Part shown: positions 1 through 9,451 of the stretch, piece after piece
Numbering within the stretch: position 1 is the first letter of the stretch
Layout of the letters: each line of letters begins with the position of its first letter
DNA from: Psychromonas sp. CNPT3
GTDB lineage: Bacteria > Pseudomonadota > Gammaproteobacteria > Enterobacterales > Psychromonadaceae
Reading direction: 5' to 3'
DNA: 64,000 nt
Assembly (NCBI RefSeq): GCF_000153405.2
Contig: NC_020802.1
Span: forward strand, 329,883-393,882
Notes under the pieces: generated by a model
Seen by the model: only the letters and a program-made list of their open reading frames with translations
What the model was told of the DNA's origin: nothing
The model's database searches: none
Position numbers and translations under genes: made by a program

Positions 1-240
1 TCTGATGATGTAAATGTGGCCTCTGTCTACTTTAAGGCGGGAGTGTGGAGCCATGAATCTGCAAGTATTGACCTTCTCATAAATGGTATTTCTTTTCCTA
101 TTGAACTGGCGGGTGGCTTCAAATGGTTCTATTTTAAAGTAGACATAGAATTTGAAGGCGAGTTAGATTTGCAGCTGCGTCCTATCGGTAAATTTGCAGG
201 ATACAGTCAGCTCTACTTCACGGGTCTAATATGGCAATGA
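1..240 (+). CDS. C-terminal fragment of an unrecognised protein, truncated by the window edge
   Basis: The frame is open from base 1 and stops at 238-240, so about 79 C-terminal residues are visible and the start lies outside the window. The peptide is rich in aromatic and beta-prone residues (for example KWFYFKVDIEFEGELDL), suggesting a beta-sandwich end. I recognise no family. It lies just upstream of a polyprenyl-phosphate sugar transferase and is closed off by a good terminator at 279-316, so it is probably the last gene of a surface-polysaccharide operon. That role is inference from position only. Confidence 0.6.
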   Translation, partial: SDDVNVASVYFKAGVWSHESASIDLLINGISFPIELAGGFKWFYFKVDIEFEGELDLQLRPIGKFAGYSQLYFTGLIWQ

Positions 241-278
241 CCTTATTTAAATCATAAATATCTTGTTTTACAAAAATA

Positions 279-316
279 TAAAAGAAGGCGTTAACGGCGT
301 CCTTCTTTTATATTTT
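279..316 (+). terminator. Rho-independent terminator after the truncated first gene
   Basis: A perfect 10-bp stem (TAAAAGAAGG at 279-288 paired with CCTTCTTTTA at 301-310) has a 12-nt loop and is followed by a T-rich run. It separates the first gene from the sugar transferase downstream. Confidence 0.8.
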
Positions 317-338
317 TTATTGCGCTGGGAGGCGGTAG

Positions 339-1736
339 ATGCAATCAAAAGTTTTTAATTTACATTCTAATACTTATTCTTTTATTTATCGTTTAATTGA
401 TTTGAGCATTTTATTTGCAACGTTACCCATCGTACGTTATTTTTCTGATTCATTTGTTGAGTATGAGCCTCTTGTAGGCTCATTGGCATTGGCTGTTATT
501 TTCTTATATATAGCAGAATCATTTGGTTTGTATCGGGCTTGGAGGGTAGGCCACCTTTCTGAAATGGTGCTTAGTGTTTGGGCTTGTTTTGCGCTATCTT
601 TTTTATTGTTTTTTATTTTGTCTTGTTTTATTACTAAATTCCCGCATTTTTCATGGGATATTGTTTTTTATTGTTTTTCAATCAGCTTATTACTGAGTTT
701 TACCTGGCGACTCATGCAGGACTTATTTTTAAAAATATCTTATAAAGCAGGTTTGAATATTAAGCGTATTGCCATTATTGGCGCGACGGCATCATGCAAA
801 CATTTATTATCGGAAATTAATCGACGTAATGAGCTGGGTTATCGAGTTCACGGTGTTTTTGATGATCGCTGCCCTGCGCGCATTATGAATAAGTGGGACG
901 TGCAAGTGCAAGGGAAAATAGATGATGCGATTGAACTCGCCTATAGCGGTAAAATCGATATTTTATTTATAGCGCTCCCGCTTAAAGCGGAAAGGCGTAT
1001 TGGAGAGATATTGTTACGCTTAGGGGATACACAAGTAGACGTGCATTACATGCCTAATATTTTGATCTCTACATTAGTGCGCTCACGTTGTGTGAATGTG
1101 GGTGAAATTGATACCTTGAGTGTTTTTGAATCCCCTTATTTAGGCGCTAAAGAATGGATAAAACGCAGTGAAGATATTATTCTAAGCTTACTTATATTGA
1201 CGATTATTGCAGTGCCTTTGCTCGTTATTTCTATTGCCATTAAATTAACATCAGCGGGGCCTATTTTATTTAAACAACGTCGTTATGGATTAAAAGGGGA
1301 GGAAATATTAGTTTGGAAGTTTAGATCTATGTATGTTTTAGAAGATAATGAAAAGGTGACTCAGGCAAGTCGAAATGATCCCCGTGTTACGCCCTTAGGG
1401 CGTTTTTTAAGACGCACGTCTTTGGATGAATTCCCACAATTTTTTAATGTTTTGTTTGGTAGCATGTCGATAGTTGGGCCTCGCCCGCATGCGGTTGCGC
1501 ATAATGAAGCGTACCGACTGCGCGTACGCTATTACATGTTGCGCCATAAAGTAAAACCGGGGATAACAGGCCTTGCTCAAATTAATGGCTGGCGTGGGGA
1601 GACGGATACCTTAGACAAAATGGAAAACAGGGTAAAATGTGATTTACAATATATTAAAAATTGGTCAGTTTGGTTAGATATTAAAATTATATATTTAACC
1701 GTATTACGAGGATTTACGGATAAAGACGCTTATTAA
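339..1736 (+). CDS. Undecaprenyl-phosphate sugar-1-phosphate transferase (WcaJ-type polyprenyl glycosylphosphotransferase)
   Basis: This 465-residue inner-membrane enzyme should load the first sugar phosphate (glucose or galactose) onto undecaprenyl phosphate to start exopolysaccharide or capsule repeat-unit synthesis. The N-terminal ~120 residues hold four or five hydrophobic segments. A CoA-binding-like Rossmann segment follows (KRIAIIGAT near 141), then another membrane segment near 280. The catalytic C-terminal domain carries WKFRSM (~325), the SLDEFPQ...VGPRP block (~360-380) and KPGITGLAQ (~400). Length matches WcaJ-like proteins. An RBS (GGGAGG) precedes the ATG. It stands alone here, downstream of a terminator; sugar specificity cannot be read from sequence. 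Confidence 0.9.
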   Translation: MQSKVFNLHSNTYSFIYRLIDLSILFATLPIVRYFSDSFVEYEPLVGSLALAVIFLYIAESFGLYRAWRVGHLSEMVLSVWACFALSFLLFFILSCFITKFPHFSWDIVFYCFSISLLLSFTWRLMQDLFLKISYKAGLNIKRIAIIGATASCKHLLSEINRRNELGYRVHGVFDDRCPARIMNKWDVQVQGKIDDAIELAYSGKIDILFIALPLKAERRIGEILLRLGDTQVDVHYMPNILISTLVRSRCVNVGEIDTLSVFESPYLGAKEWIKRSEDIILSLLILTIIAVPLLVISIAIKLTSAGPILFKQRRYGLKGEEILVWKFRSMYVLEDNEKVTQASRNDPRVTPLGRFLRRTSLDEFPQFFNVLFGSMSIVGPRPHAVAHNEAYRLRVRYYMLRHKVKPGITGLAQINGWRGETDTLDKMENRVKCDLQYIKNWSVWLDIKIIYLTVLRGFTDKDAY

Positions 1737-1805
1737 AAGTACCTTATATCCATATCATCTAAATATGCATTATCAGATCCTTGCTTGAATAGCAGAGCAA
1801 GGAGT

Positions 1806-1942
1806 CATACTCATGGTATTCATCTTTGTTGTGGGTATCTGTTGTTATCAAATCGTAATGAAGAATAACTCTGTTGCATTTATGCCGAGAAGCGAAGTCC
1901 TACTTGGCTTGATGATTTTATATTATAGCGCATCATGGGTAT
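1806..1942. repeat. MITE-like dispersed repeat, family 2, copy 1
   Basis: The ends are inverted: ATACTCATG at the left and CATGGGTAT at the right. The right half (about 1876-1942) aligns with 40392-40458: both carry ACTTGGCTTG, then TGATTTT after one differing base, then ATCATG followed by GTAT. Related right ends or inverted ends lie at 54524-54553 and 55929-55985. No transposase is present, so this would be a non-autonomous or palindromic intergenic repeat. Boundaries are approximate. Confidence 0.55.
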
Positions 1943-2040
1943 CGCCACAGTAAAAGTGCTCTCTTTAGGCGCTATTGCTGTAAGTGTTTTTTATCGAAGG
2001 CACTATGCTGTCATCGACCTTAAATTTTCATTCATGCAAA

Positions 2041-2068
2041 AAAAAACCTTACGCAAGTAAGGTTTTTT
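2041..2068 (-). terminator. Terminator of the RND efflux operon
   Basis: A perfect 12-bp stem AAAAAACCTTAC / GTAAGGTTTTTT has a GCAA tetraloop. T-runs on both strands would allow it to act bidirectionally. It sits 21 bp beyond the stop of the minus-strand pump gene. Confidence 0.85.
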
Positions 2069-2088
2069 TATGCTTATATTTTAAGGTT

Positions 2089-5000
2089 TTAATCTTCTTG
2101 TTGGTGAACTTTTAATGCGAGTGTTTCATCAAACTCTTGTTCTGGAGAATGTTTACTGGCAATAAATGAGTAGATCACAGGTAAGATAAACAAGGTAAAT
2201 AAAGTGCCGATAGAGAGACCTGCCACAATAACCACGCCAATACCAAAGCGGCTGACCGCGCCTGCACCCGTTGCGAAGAGCAATGGAATTAGACCTGCAA
2301 CCATGGCTGCTGTCGTCATTAAGATTGGACGTAAACGTACACTGGCAGCCTTTTTAACCGCATCCGTTCTATTTAAACCATTGTGCAATTGTTCTTCTTT
2401 GGCGACTTCTGCGATCAAAATACCATGTTTAGTTATCAGACCCACCAAGGTTATTAAACCTACTTGAGTGTAGATATTCATCGTAGCCGCACCCCAAGCC
2501 ATAGCAACAAGTGCGCCACTGATCGCTAAAGGTACCGTCATTAGAATAACCAAAGGATCGCGTACACTTTCAAACTGGCTTGCTAACACAAGGAAGATGA
2601 TCAAGATAGCAAGAATAAAGGTTGCATATAAAGCGCTTCCTTCTTCAACAAACTGGCGCGCTTCACCTAAATAATCATGGCTGTAACCTTGTGGTAATTT
2701 AGTTGTTGCCAGATTATCAAAGAACTCAATAGCTTCACTCATTGCGACGCCCGGAGCAAGTACGACCCCAACCGTTGCACTATTTAGTTGATTAAAGTGA
2801 GAAAGAGAGCGAGGTTCAGCCATGATATTAATAGAAATTAATTCACTTAATGGCACCATGTCGCCATTTTTGGCTTTTACGAAGAAGTTGCCTAATTTAT
2901 CAGGAGATAAACGATATTTACGTTCTACCTGTGCAATCACTTCATAACTACGCCCATCTAAATCGATACGATTTAAATAACCATCACTTAGAAGTGTACC
3001 TAAGGTAATACCAATATCTTGCATGGTAACACCATAAGCACCGGCTTTATCTCTATCAATTTTGATATCCATTGTTGCCGAATCAAATGCTAAATCGAGC
3101 TCTGAATAAACAAACTTTGGATTGTCTTGCGCTTGTGCCAGTACGTCACTGGCAATTTCAACGAGGCTTTCAAATGGGTTAGACGTGGTGATCACGAATT
3201 GCACGGGTAAACCACCGGATGAACCTGGTAGTTCAGGCATTTGGAAGGCTGTCGTTGCAACGGCAGCTACGCTATTAAAATCAGGCGTTAAGATAGCTGC
3301 AAGTTGTTTAGGATCGACATCTCGCTGACTCCACGTTTTCATAATCGCAATACCAAAAGCTTGGTTACTATTAGGAATACCAGACATAGCCAAGGTGCTT
3401 TTAACACTTGGCTGCTGCATTGCCATATCCGTGATCTCATACATACTATTTTCAATATAATCTAAATTCGCATTGGCAGGGGCTTTTGCCATTACCATCA
3501 ATGCGCCTTTATCTTCAGTTGGTGCAAGCTCTGAAGGAATATACTTAAATAAGAGAGGCAGAGACAAAAATACTAGGATAGCAAAAAGGATCACCGCAGG
3601 GCGGCGAGTCATAATAATATCGAGCATTCTTGAATAACGTAACGTAATGTTAGAGAGTGTGCTCTCAACAATCTGTTCAAAACGATTCGGCTGGTGGTTA
3701 CTTTTTAGCATAACGCTACACATCATTGGCGAAAGTGTTAAGGCGATAAAACCTGACACAAATACAGCGCCTGCCAATGTTAATGCAAATTCAGTAAATA
3801 AAGATCCCGTGATCCCGCCCATTAATGCAATCGGTGCATATACAGCGGCTAAGGTAATGGTCATCGATATAACTGGGCCTGCTATTTCTCGCGTACCAAT
3901 AATAGCAGCACGAAAAGGCGTTTCACCCGCTTTAATATGCCTATCGACATTTTCGACCACCACAATCGCATCATCGACCACTAAGCCAATGGCAAGTACC
4001 ATCGCAAGTAACGTCATTAAGTTGATAGTAAAGCCAAACATCTGCATGACGACTAAAACCCCAATCAGTGAGAGAGGAATAGTGACAATGGGGATGATCA
4101 CCGCGCGCCATGAGCCTAAGAATAAGATCATAACGATTAATACAATCGCGCCAGCTTCAACAATGGTTTTAATTACTTCATTAATCGATTCATCAATGGC
4201 AATCGTGGAATCATAAAGGACTTCCATATTAATGGAGCTTGGCATGTTTTTGCTAAAGGCAGGTAACATCTCACGCACACCGGCGGTAATGTTAAGTGGA
4301 TTTGCCGTTGGTGATGCATCAATAGCAACAATGACCGCATTATTACCATTGGCCATAGAGCGGTAAGTATCATGACTTTTTTCAAGAGAGACTCTTGCAA
4401 TGTCTTTTAAGCGGATAACTTTACCGTGCTCACGTGTTGCGACAATCAGCGTTTCTAATTCGGCTGCCGTTTTAACTTGTGTTTCTGTTTTTGCATTAAA
4501 GAGTGTGAAATAGCTATTGGTCTGCCCTGTTGCTGATTGAATATTATTGGCTTGTAATATTTGCACAACTTCTTGGGTGGTCAAATTAAAGCCAGCCATA
4601 CGCTCTGGATCTAACCAAATACGTAGCGCGAAGGGCGTACCACCGTAGAGATTAACTTTCGCCACACCATTAATACTAAAGAGTTGCGGTTTGATTACGC
4701 GCTCTAGATAATCGGTGATCTGGCTTGAGTTTAAAATTTCACTTGAGAAGGAAATATAGATAACAGAAGTAGAAGCACCGGTACTTAGATCTATGGTTGG
4801 ATCTTCAGCTTCACTCGGTAATACAGAGCGCACGCTGTTAACTTTGGCTAAAATATCTGCTACTGCGCCATTAGGATCGGTATTTAGTTTCATAAATACT
4901 TTGATACTAGAGCGGCCCATATAACTTTGCGAAGTAATAAAGTCAATATTATCGGCTTGGGCAATGGCTTGCTCAATGGGTTGCGTTATAAAGCTACTGA

Positions 5001-5175
5001 TCAAGTCTGCATTAGCACCATAGTAACTGGTAGATATCGTTATTACGGTGTTAGTCATGCTCGGATATTCACGCACTTGCATCTTAGCGAGTGCTTGAAA
5101 TCCTAATAAAACAATCAATAAACTTAATGAGATCGCCAGTATTGGGCGTTTAATAAATATATCAGTAAATTTCAT
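2089..5175 (-). CDS. RND-family multidrug efflux pump, inner-membrane permease (HAE1 type)
   Basis: This 1028-residue proton-driven exporter of the AcrB/MexB/VexB superfamily exchanges protons for drugs and would work with the adaptor encoded just upstream and an outer-membrane TolC channel. The expected 12-helix layout is visible with two large periplasmic loops. The proton-relay residues are present: adjacent aspartates D401-D402 in the fourth membrane helix (VVDDAIV) and lysine K916 in helix 10 (GLITKHGIL), equivalent to AcrB D407/D408 and K940. The gene starts 8 bp after the adaptor gene ends, so they are co-transcribed. No outer-membrane gene is in the operon; tolC at 20.3 kb is a possible partner. 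Substrate unknown. Confidence 0.93.
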   Translation of the reverse strand: MKFTDIFIKRPILAISLSLLIVLLGFQALAKMQVREYPSMTNTVITISTSYYGANADLISSFITQPIEQAIAQADNIDFITSQSYMGRSSIKVFMKLNTDPNGAVADILAKVNSVRSVLPSEAEDPTIDLSTGASTSVIYISFSSEILNSSQITDYLERVIKPQLFSINGVAKVNLYGGTPFALRIWLDPERMAGFNLTTQEVVQILQANNIQSATGQTNSYFTLFNAKTETQVKTAAELETLIVATREHGKVIRLKDIARVSLEKSHDTYRSMANGNNAVIVAIDASPTANPLNITAGVREMLPAFSKNMPSSINMEVLYDSTIAIDESINEVIKTIVEAGAIVLIVMILFLGSWRAVIIPIVTIPLSLIGVLVVMQMFGFTINLMTLLAMVLAIGLVVDDAIVVVENVDRHIKAGETPFRAAIIGTREIAGPVISMTITLAAVYAPIALMGGITGSLFTEFALTLAGAVFVSGFIALTLSPMMCSVMLKSNHQPNRFEQIVESTLSNITLRYSRMLDIIMTRRPAVILFAILVFLSLPLLFKYIPSELAPTEDKGALMVMAKAPANANLDYIENSMYEITDMAMQQPSVKSTLAMSGIPNSNQAFGIAIMKTWSQRDVDPKQLAAILTPDFNSVAAVATTAFQMPELPGSSGGLPVQFVITTSNPFESLVEIASDVLAQAQDNPKFVYSELDLAFDSATMDIKIDRDKAGAYGVTMQDIGITLGTLLSDGYLNRIDLDGRSYEVIAQVERKYRLSPDKLGNFFVKAKNGDMVPLSELISINIMAEPRSLSHFNQLNSATVGVVLAPGVAMSEAIEFFDNLATTKLPQGYSHDYLGEARQFVEEGSALYATFILAILIIFLVLASQFESVRDPLVILMTVPLAISGALVAMAWGAATMNIYTQVGLITLVGLITKHGILIAEVAKEEQLHNGLNRTDAVKKAASVRLRPILMTTAAMVAGLIPLLFATGAGAVSRFGIGVVIVAGLSIGTLFTLFILPVIYSFIASKHSPEQEFDETLALKVHQQED

Positions 5176-5183
5176 TACGCCTC

Positions 5184-6305
5184 CTACAACGTTGGTATTT
5201 GAGCGGGTTTATCTAAAATCGATGATTCAATCTCTTTCACATGTGCACCATTACTTAAGCGTACTTGGCCACTTGTTACGATTTTATCACCCTCTTTTAA
5301 ACCAGAAAGGACATGAATGTCACCGTCTTTACTTTTACCTAATTCGATTATTTTTTGGGTAACTTGTAAGAATGCTTTACCCGCATCTGTTTTTTGTTCG
5401 CTGATCAAATAGACCGTTTCACCATACAAAGTATAATTAATAGCGGTTTCTGCAATGATCACTTGTTTGCTGAGTGTTGGTAAAACGATATTGGCTTTAG
5501 CAAACATACCTGAGCGTAATTTCTGGAATTTATTTGGAATATCAGCTTGTACCTGTACTACGCCACTTTGGTAATTAACGGCAGGCTCAATGGCCGATAT
5601 AGATCCGAGGAAAACACTTTCAGGCTCTGCATCGACAAAAATATGTATCTTTTGGCCTACAAATATTTTATTGAGATCATTTTGTGGCACCGTAAAGCGC
5701 AAACGCATGCGACTGATATCTTCTAAACGTACGATATTAGAACCTGCGGTTAAATATTCGCCCATATAAACATTACGTAAACCGGCAATACCATCGAAAG
5801 GTGCACGAATAATTCGGCGACTAATCGTTGCTTGATAAGATTCTATTTCGCCTTGTAAAGACAGGTAATTAGACTGTGCATCATCCACTTTACCTTGAGA
5901 GACAGAGCCTTTTCTAAATAATGCCTGCATACGTTTGTAGTTACGTTTAATCGCAGGCATTTTACCTTTGGCAGCTTTTAAATTGGCTTTTTCAACTTCA
6001 CTGTCGAGATAAATCAGTGCATCGCCTTTTTTAAAGTTTTGTCCGGATTCAAAATTAATTCTAATTATTTTGCCAGCTACTTCATTGGATATCATGACAC
6101 CCTGAATAGGCTCAATAAAACCAATAACACGTAAATGAGGCGTCCAATCAGCTACTTTAATTTGTGTGCTTGTCACTGAAAATTCAGGAATAGGGCGGTT
6201 AGCGAGGTATTCTTTAATTTTACTCGCTTTAAACATGTTAAAACCAATGACACTACCAAAAACTAAGATGGCTAATAGTATTGCCGAAGCGATCCATTTT
6301 TTCAT
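5184..6305 (-). CDS. RND efflux periplasmic adaptor subunit (HlyD/MFP family)
   Basis: This 373-residue membrane-fusion protein should bridge the RND permease to the outer-membrane channel. An uncleaved N-terminal anchor (residues ~5-24, hydrophobic, no lipobox Cys) is followed by a first half of the lipoyl-like barrel-sandwich (SNEVAGKIIRI ~73-83), a short alpha-hairpin (~110-150), the second barrel half (RRIIRAPFDGIAG ~163-175), then beta-barrel and membrane-proximal domains. Length is normal for the family. It is the middle gene of tetR-adaptor-pump, 34 bp downstream of the regulator. Confidence 0.92.
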   Translation of the reverse strand: MKKWIASAILLAILVFGSVIGFNMFKASKIKEYLANRPIPEFSVTSTQIKVADWTPHLRVIGFIEPIQGVMISNEVAGKIIRINFESGQNFKKGDALIYLDSEVEKANLKAAKGKMPAIKRNYKRMQALFRKGSVSQGKVDDAQSNYLSLQGEIESYQATISRRIIRAPFDGIAGLRNVYMGEYLTAGSNIVRLEDISRMRLRFTVPQNDLNKIFVGQKIHIFVDAEPESVFLGSISAIEPAVNYQSGVVQVQADIPNKFQKLRSGMFAKANIVLPTLSKQVIIAETAINYTLYGETVYLISEQKTDAGKAFLQVTQKIIELGKSKDGDIHVLSGLKEGDKIVTSGQVRLSNGAHVKEIESSILDKPAQIPTL

Positions 6306-6339
6306 TTGATTACCTTTGCTGTTAAAATTAATTAATTAA

Positions 6340-6912
6340 TTAGTTAGTTTTCTTTTGAATTATTAACCAAGAGGCTTCACGAACTTGCGTAAGCAAAACT
6401 TCATTTGGTTCTAAATGCTGACGTAATATATGCTTAGCAAGATTGACAGCACTCTCAAAACTGAGCGCAAGTAATGCTTCAATAGGCCAAGCATGAAAGG
6501 TATGATCATCTATACCTTGTTGATAAAACTTGAATAAAGGTGCATATACATCACTTTGCAAAATACTTTTTACTTCTGCGTTATTGTTGCCTGGTCGACA
6601 TAAGAGCATATCAACCACATTTAAGCGTTGAGGGTTGCATAACACCGCATTAAATGTATTTTTCCATAAAATATCATACTTTGTTTGTAATGATTGTTCC
6701 TCTTGCCAGTTTTTGAATAATGTATCTGCAATCTCAATATTAATGTGGATCAACAGCTCTGTTAGTACGGCGTCTTTATTTTTAAAATAACAATAAATGG
6801 TTCCGGCTGCAATATTGGCACGCTGCGCTAATAATTTCATGGATAAGCCATAAAAGCCTCGCTCACACAGGAGAGTCTCGGCTGCATTTAAAATTGTAAT
6901 TCGTTTATCCAT
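6340..6912 (-). CDS. TetR/AcrR-family transcriptional regulator of the efflux operon
   Basis: This 190-residue protein has an N-terminal helix-turn-helix (~8-50, ending GTIYCYFKNKDAVL, typical of TetR proteins) and a less conserved ligand-binding C-terminal part. It is the first gene of the efflux operon and would repress its own operon, relieved by a pump substrate. A perfect 14-bp palindrome lies 17 bp upstream of its start (6930-6943), the expected place for autoregulation. The ligand is unknown. Confidence 0.9.
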   Translation of the reverse strand: MDKRITILNAAETLLCERGFYGLSMKLLAQRANIAAGTIYCYFKNKDAVLTELLIHINIEIADTLFKNWQEEQSLQTKYDILWKNTFNAVLCNPQRLNVVDMLLCRPGNNNAEVKSILQSDVYAPLFKFYQQGIDDHTFHAWPIEALLALSFESAVNLAKHILRQHLEPNEVLLTQVREASWLIIQKKTN

Positions 6913-6929
6913 GGATCTGACCTAAAATG

Positions 6930-6943
6930 AATGAACGTTCATT
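6930..6943. promoter_or_regulatory. Probable TetR operator
   Basis: AATGAACGTTCATT is a perfect palindrome between the divergent tetR and rep genes. The TGAACG/CGTTCA half-site style is common among TetR/AcrR operators. The position suggests autoregulation of the efflux operon; binding is inferred. Confidence 0.6.
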
Positions 6944-7055
6944 ATTATCTATTCATCAAATTATGCAATATTAAAATACATTTTTATGTCCTTTAATTGA
7001 AATAGAGGTATAAAGATGCGTAAAATTGGTTTATTAGGATCTATTAGGAAAAAGA

Positions 7056-9065
7056 ATGAAACTAAACCCCGGCCAAGATGCCGCAGTAAAAATGATCTCT
7101 GGACCGTGTTTAGTCTTAGCCGGTGCAGGAAGCGGTAAAACGCGGGTGATCACCAACAAAATTGCCTATTTAGTAGAGCAATGTGATTATTTAGCTAAAA
7201 ATATAGCTGCGGTGACCTTTACCAATAAAGCTGCACGCGAAATGAAAGAGCGTGTTAGTAAAACATTAGGACGCAAGGCCTCAAGAGGGCTGATGATATC
7301 GACGTTTCACTCGTTAGGGCTTAATATTATTAAACGAGAAGTAACAACGTTAGGCATGAAAGCGGGTTTTACGCTTTTTGATGATCAAGATACCTTGGCT
7401 TTATTAAAAGAATTAAGTGTCAAACAGATCCAAGAAGATATGGATATTTTAAAATTATTGGTTTCAGCAATCTCCAATTGGAAGAATAGCCTGATTTTAC
7501 CCGCGCAAGCATTGCGCATCGCAAAAGGTGAGCAAGAAAATATTTTTGCGCAGTTATATGACACTTATCAACGTCAATTAAAAGCTTATAACGCCCTAGA
7601 TTTTGATGATTTAATTGTATTGCCTACGTTATTGTTAACGCACAATGAAGCGGTGAGGTTGCGCTGGCAAAAGAAAATTCGCTATCTTTTAGTCGATGAA
7701 TATCAAGATACAAATACCAGCCAATATGAATTAATTAAAGCATTGGTCGGCGCGCGCGCGCGCTTTACTGTGGTAGGCGATGATGATCAGTCTATTTATT
7801 CTTGGCGTGGCGCCCGTCCGGAGAACTTATTATTATTGCAACGTGACTTTAGCCAGTTAAAAGTCATTAAATTAGAGCAAAACTACCGTTCTAGCCAGCG
7901 CATATTAAAAGCTGCCAATATCTTAATCGCTAATAACCCACATGAATTTGAGAAACGCTTATTTAGTGAACTTGCTTATGGTGAGCCGATCAAAGTATTA
8001 ACAGCCAAAAATGAAAAACATGAAGCTGAGCGCGTGGTGATGGAGATTTCTGGGCATAAGTTTATGAATAATGCCAACTTTAAAGATTATGCAGTGTTGT
8101 ATCGCGGTAATCATCAGAGCCGCTTATTAGAAAAGGTGATGATGGAAAATCGTATTCCTTATAAAATCAGTGGGGGTACGTCATTTTTTGCGCGCAGTGA
8201 AGTCAAAGACATCATGGCTTATTTAAAGTTATTAGTGAATCAAGATGATGAAAACGCATTTATTCGTGTGGTTAATAAACCTCCAAGAGGCATAGGCGCA
8301 ACGAGTCGAGAAAAATTAGGTACTTATGCAAACTTACGCCAAATTAGTATGTTTGCGGCCAGTTTTGAAATTGGTTTAGAGCAAACATTATCGGGTAGAG
8401 GCTTACAAGCTTTGCAAGCCTTTACGCGCCGTTTAGTCGAGTTAAATGATCGCTTAAAACGCGATGCGAGTGTGGACGTCGTGCGCGATCTTATCCGTGA
8501 TATTGGCTATGAAGATTGGCTTTATGAAAACAGTCCGAGCCCAAAAGCTGCTGAAATGCAGATGAAAAATGTATCTATGCTATTTAAGTGGGTAACAGAA
8601 ATGTTACAAGGAGACGATTTAGACGATGGCATGACATTGGAGCAGGTGGTCGCAAGATTGACATTACGCGATATGCTATCGCGCAATGAAGAAGAAAATG
8701 AACTTGATCAAGTGCAATTAATGACGCTGCATGCATCGAAAGGTTTGGAATTTCCATATGTGTATTTAATTGGCATGGAAGAGGGAATTTTACCTCATCA
8801 GGTGAGCATGGATGAAGATAACGTGGATGAAGAGCGTCGTCTTGCATATGTAGGGATCACGCGTGCGCAGAAAGAGTTAACCTTTATTTTGGCCAAAGAG
8901 CGCAGTCAATATGGTGAATTGATTAAACCAACCCCCAGTCGTTTTTTGTTTGAACTACCCCAAGATGATTTGCAATGGGAAAGTGGCCCGCTGAAAAAAA
9001 CGGAAACACAAAAAAAACAACTGGCAGAAAAGGGTATTGCGAGCTTAAAAGCGTTATTTGATTAA
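7056..9065 (+). CDS. rep: ATP-dependent DNA helicase Rep
   Basis: A 669-residue UvrD/Rep superfamily 1A 3'-5' helicase that clears proteins ahead of replication forks and helps restart stalled forks. Walker A AGAGSGKT is at ~22-29, motif II DEYQDTN at ~214, motif [16 protein letters not shown] at ~242, the motif V region [12 protein letters not shown] at ~557 and motif VI VGITRAQ at ~598. Similarity to E. coli Rep (673 residues) is high end to end, including the start MKLNPGQ. It is monocistronic, divergent from the efflux operon. A (GC)6 run lies inside the gene at 7750-7761. Confidence 0.97.
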   Translation: MKLNPGQDAAVKMISGPCLVLAGAGSGKTRVITNKIAYLVEQCDYLAKNIAAVTFTNKAAREMKERVSKTLGRKASRGLMISTFHSLGLNIIKREVTTLGMKAGFTLFDDQDTLALLKELSVKQIQEDMDILKLLVSAISNWKNSLILPAQALRIAKGEQENIFAQLYDTYQRQLKAYNALDFDDLIVLPTLLLTHNEAVRLRWQKKIRYLLVDEYQDTNTSQYELIKALVGARARFTVVGDDDQSIYSWRGARPENLLLLQRDFSQLKVIKLEQNYRSSQRILKAANILIANNPHEFEKRLFSELAYGEPIKVLTAKNEKHEAERVVMEISGHKFMNNANFKDYAVLYRGNHQSRLLEKVMMENRIPYKISGGTSFFARSEVKDIMAYLKLLVNQDDENAFIRVVNKPPRGIGATSREKLGTYANLRQISMFAASFEIGLEQTLSGRGLQALQAFTRRLVELNDRLKRDASVDVVRDLIRDIGYEDWLYENSPSPKAAEMQMKNVSMLFKWVTEMLQGDDLDDGMTLEQVVARLTLRDMLSRNEEENELDQVQLMTLHASKGLEFPYVYLIGMEEGILPHQVSMDEDNVDEERRLAYVGITRAQKELTFILAKERSQYGELIKPTPSRFLFELPQDDLQWESGPLKKTETQKKQLAEKGIASLKALFD

Positions 9066-9323
9066 GACGGTTATACAGATACACGCATGGCGAGTGCCAT
9101 TACGCTGCGTATTTATAACTTTGTATTAGATTAGACTATGCTAAGCATCTTGAGGCTACATAGGTATAGAGGGAATTTGTCATCCTTTTTTATAAAAATG
9201 CGATATATTAAAGTTATTTTTATGCGCACTTCTGTTATTACTATAGGGTTGGACAAATAGCGTTAATATGATCAGCGCTGTTTTTGTGATGCGTAATGCA
9301 AAATAAAGTTGCACTAATTATTA

Positions 9324-9360
9324 ATTGCCAAAACCTATCAAAATGATAATTACAAACGAT
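9324..9360 (+). promoter_or_regulatory. OxyR-type binding site upstream of the peroxiredoxin gene
   Basis: Four tetranucleotides are spaced exactly by 7 bp: ATTG (9324), CTAT (9335), ATAA (9346), CGAT (9357). The known OxyR pattern is ATAG-N7-CTAT-N7-ATAG-N7-CTAT; 13 of 16 positions match. The site abuts the -35 element, as is typical for OxyR activation. Confidence 0.65.
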
Positions 9361-9389
9361 TTTACCAATTAAAATAAGCGGGCTATTAT
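9361..9389 (+). promoter_or_regulatory. Sigma-70 promoter of the peroxiredoxin gene
   Basis: TTTACC (9361-9366), a 17-bp spacer and TATTAT (9384-9389) lie directly downstream of the OxyR-type site. The start codon is about 60 bp further on. Confidence 0.6.
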
Positions 9390-9451
9390 TAGCACATCAA
9401 ATAAGTGCGAAGCTTATTTACTTTATCAATAAAAACTTTAAGGAACGAGCT

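Larger units (their letters stand above)
1737..2088. other. Intergenic region holding a degenerate dispersed repeat
   Basis: No convincing gene is present. It contains a small dyad (TCCTTGCT at 1778-1785 with AGCAAGGA at 1796-1803, no T-run), a repeat element at 1806-1942 described separately, and the efflux operon terminator at 2041-2068. The gap lies between the + strand sugar transferase and the convergent efflux operon. Confidence 0.6.
9066..9451. other. Intergenic region carrying an OxyR-type promoter
   Basis: The downstream third holds the OxyR-like site and promoter described separately. The upstream part has a small dyad (ATGGC GAGT GCCAT near 9088-9101) without a T-run that might end rep transcription. 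I see no gene. Confidence 0.6.

Noticed and set aside
1813-1953. 46-codon + strand frame (and an overlapping one from 1935) in the gap after the sugar transferase gene
   Set aside because: It lies inside a dispersed repeat, has no RBS and no family resemblance.
3647-4216. Long + strand frame opposite the RND pump gene
   Set aside because: Antisense shadow of a conserved gene with no family resemblance.
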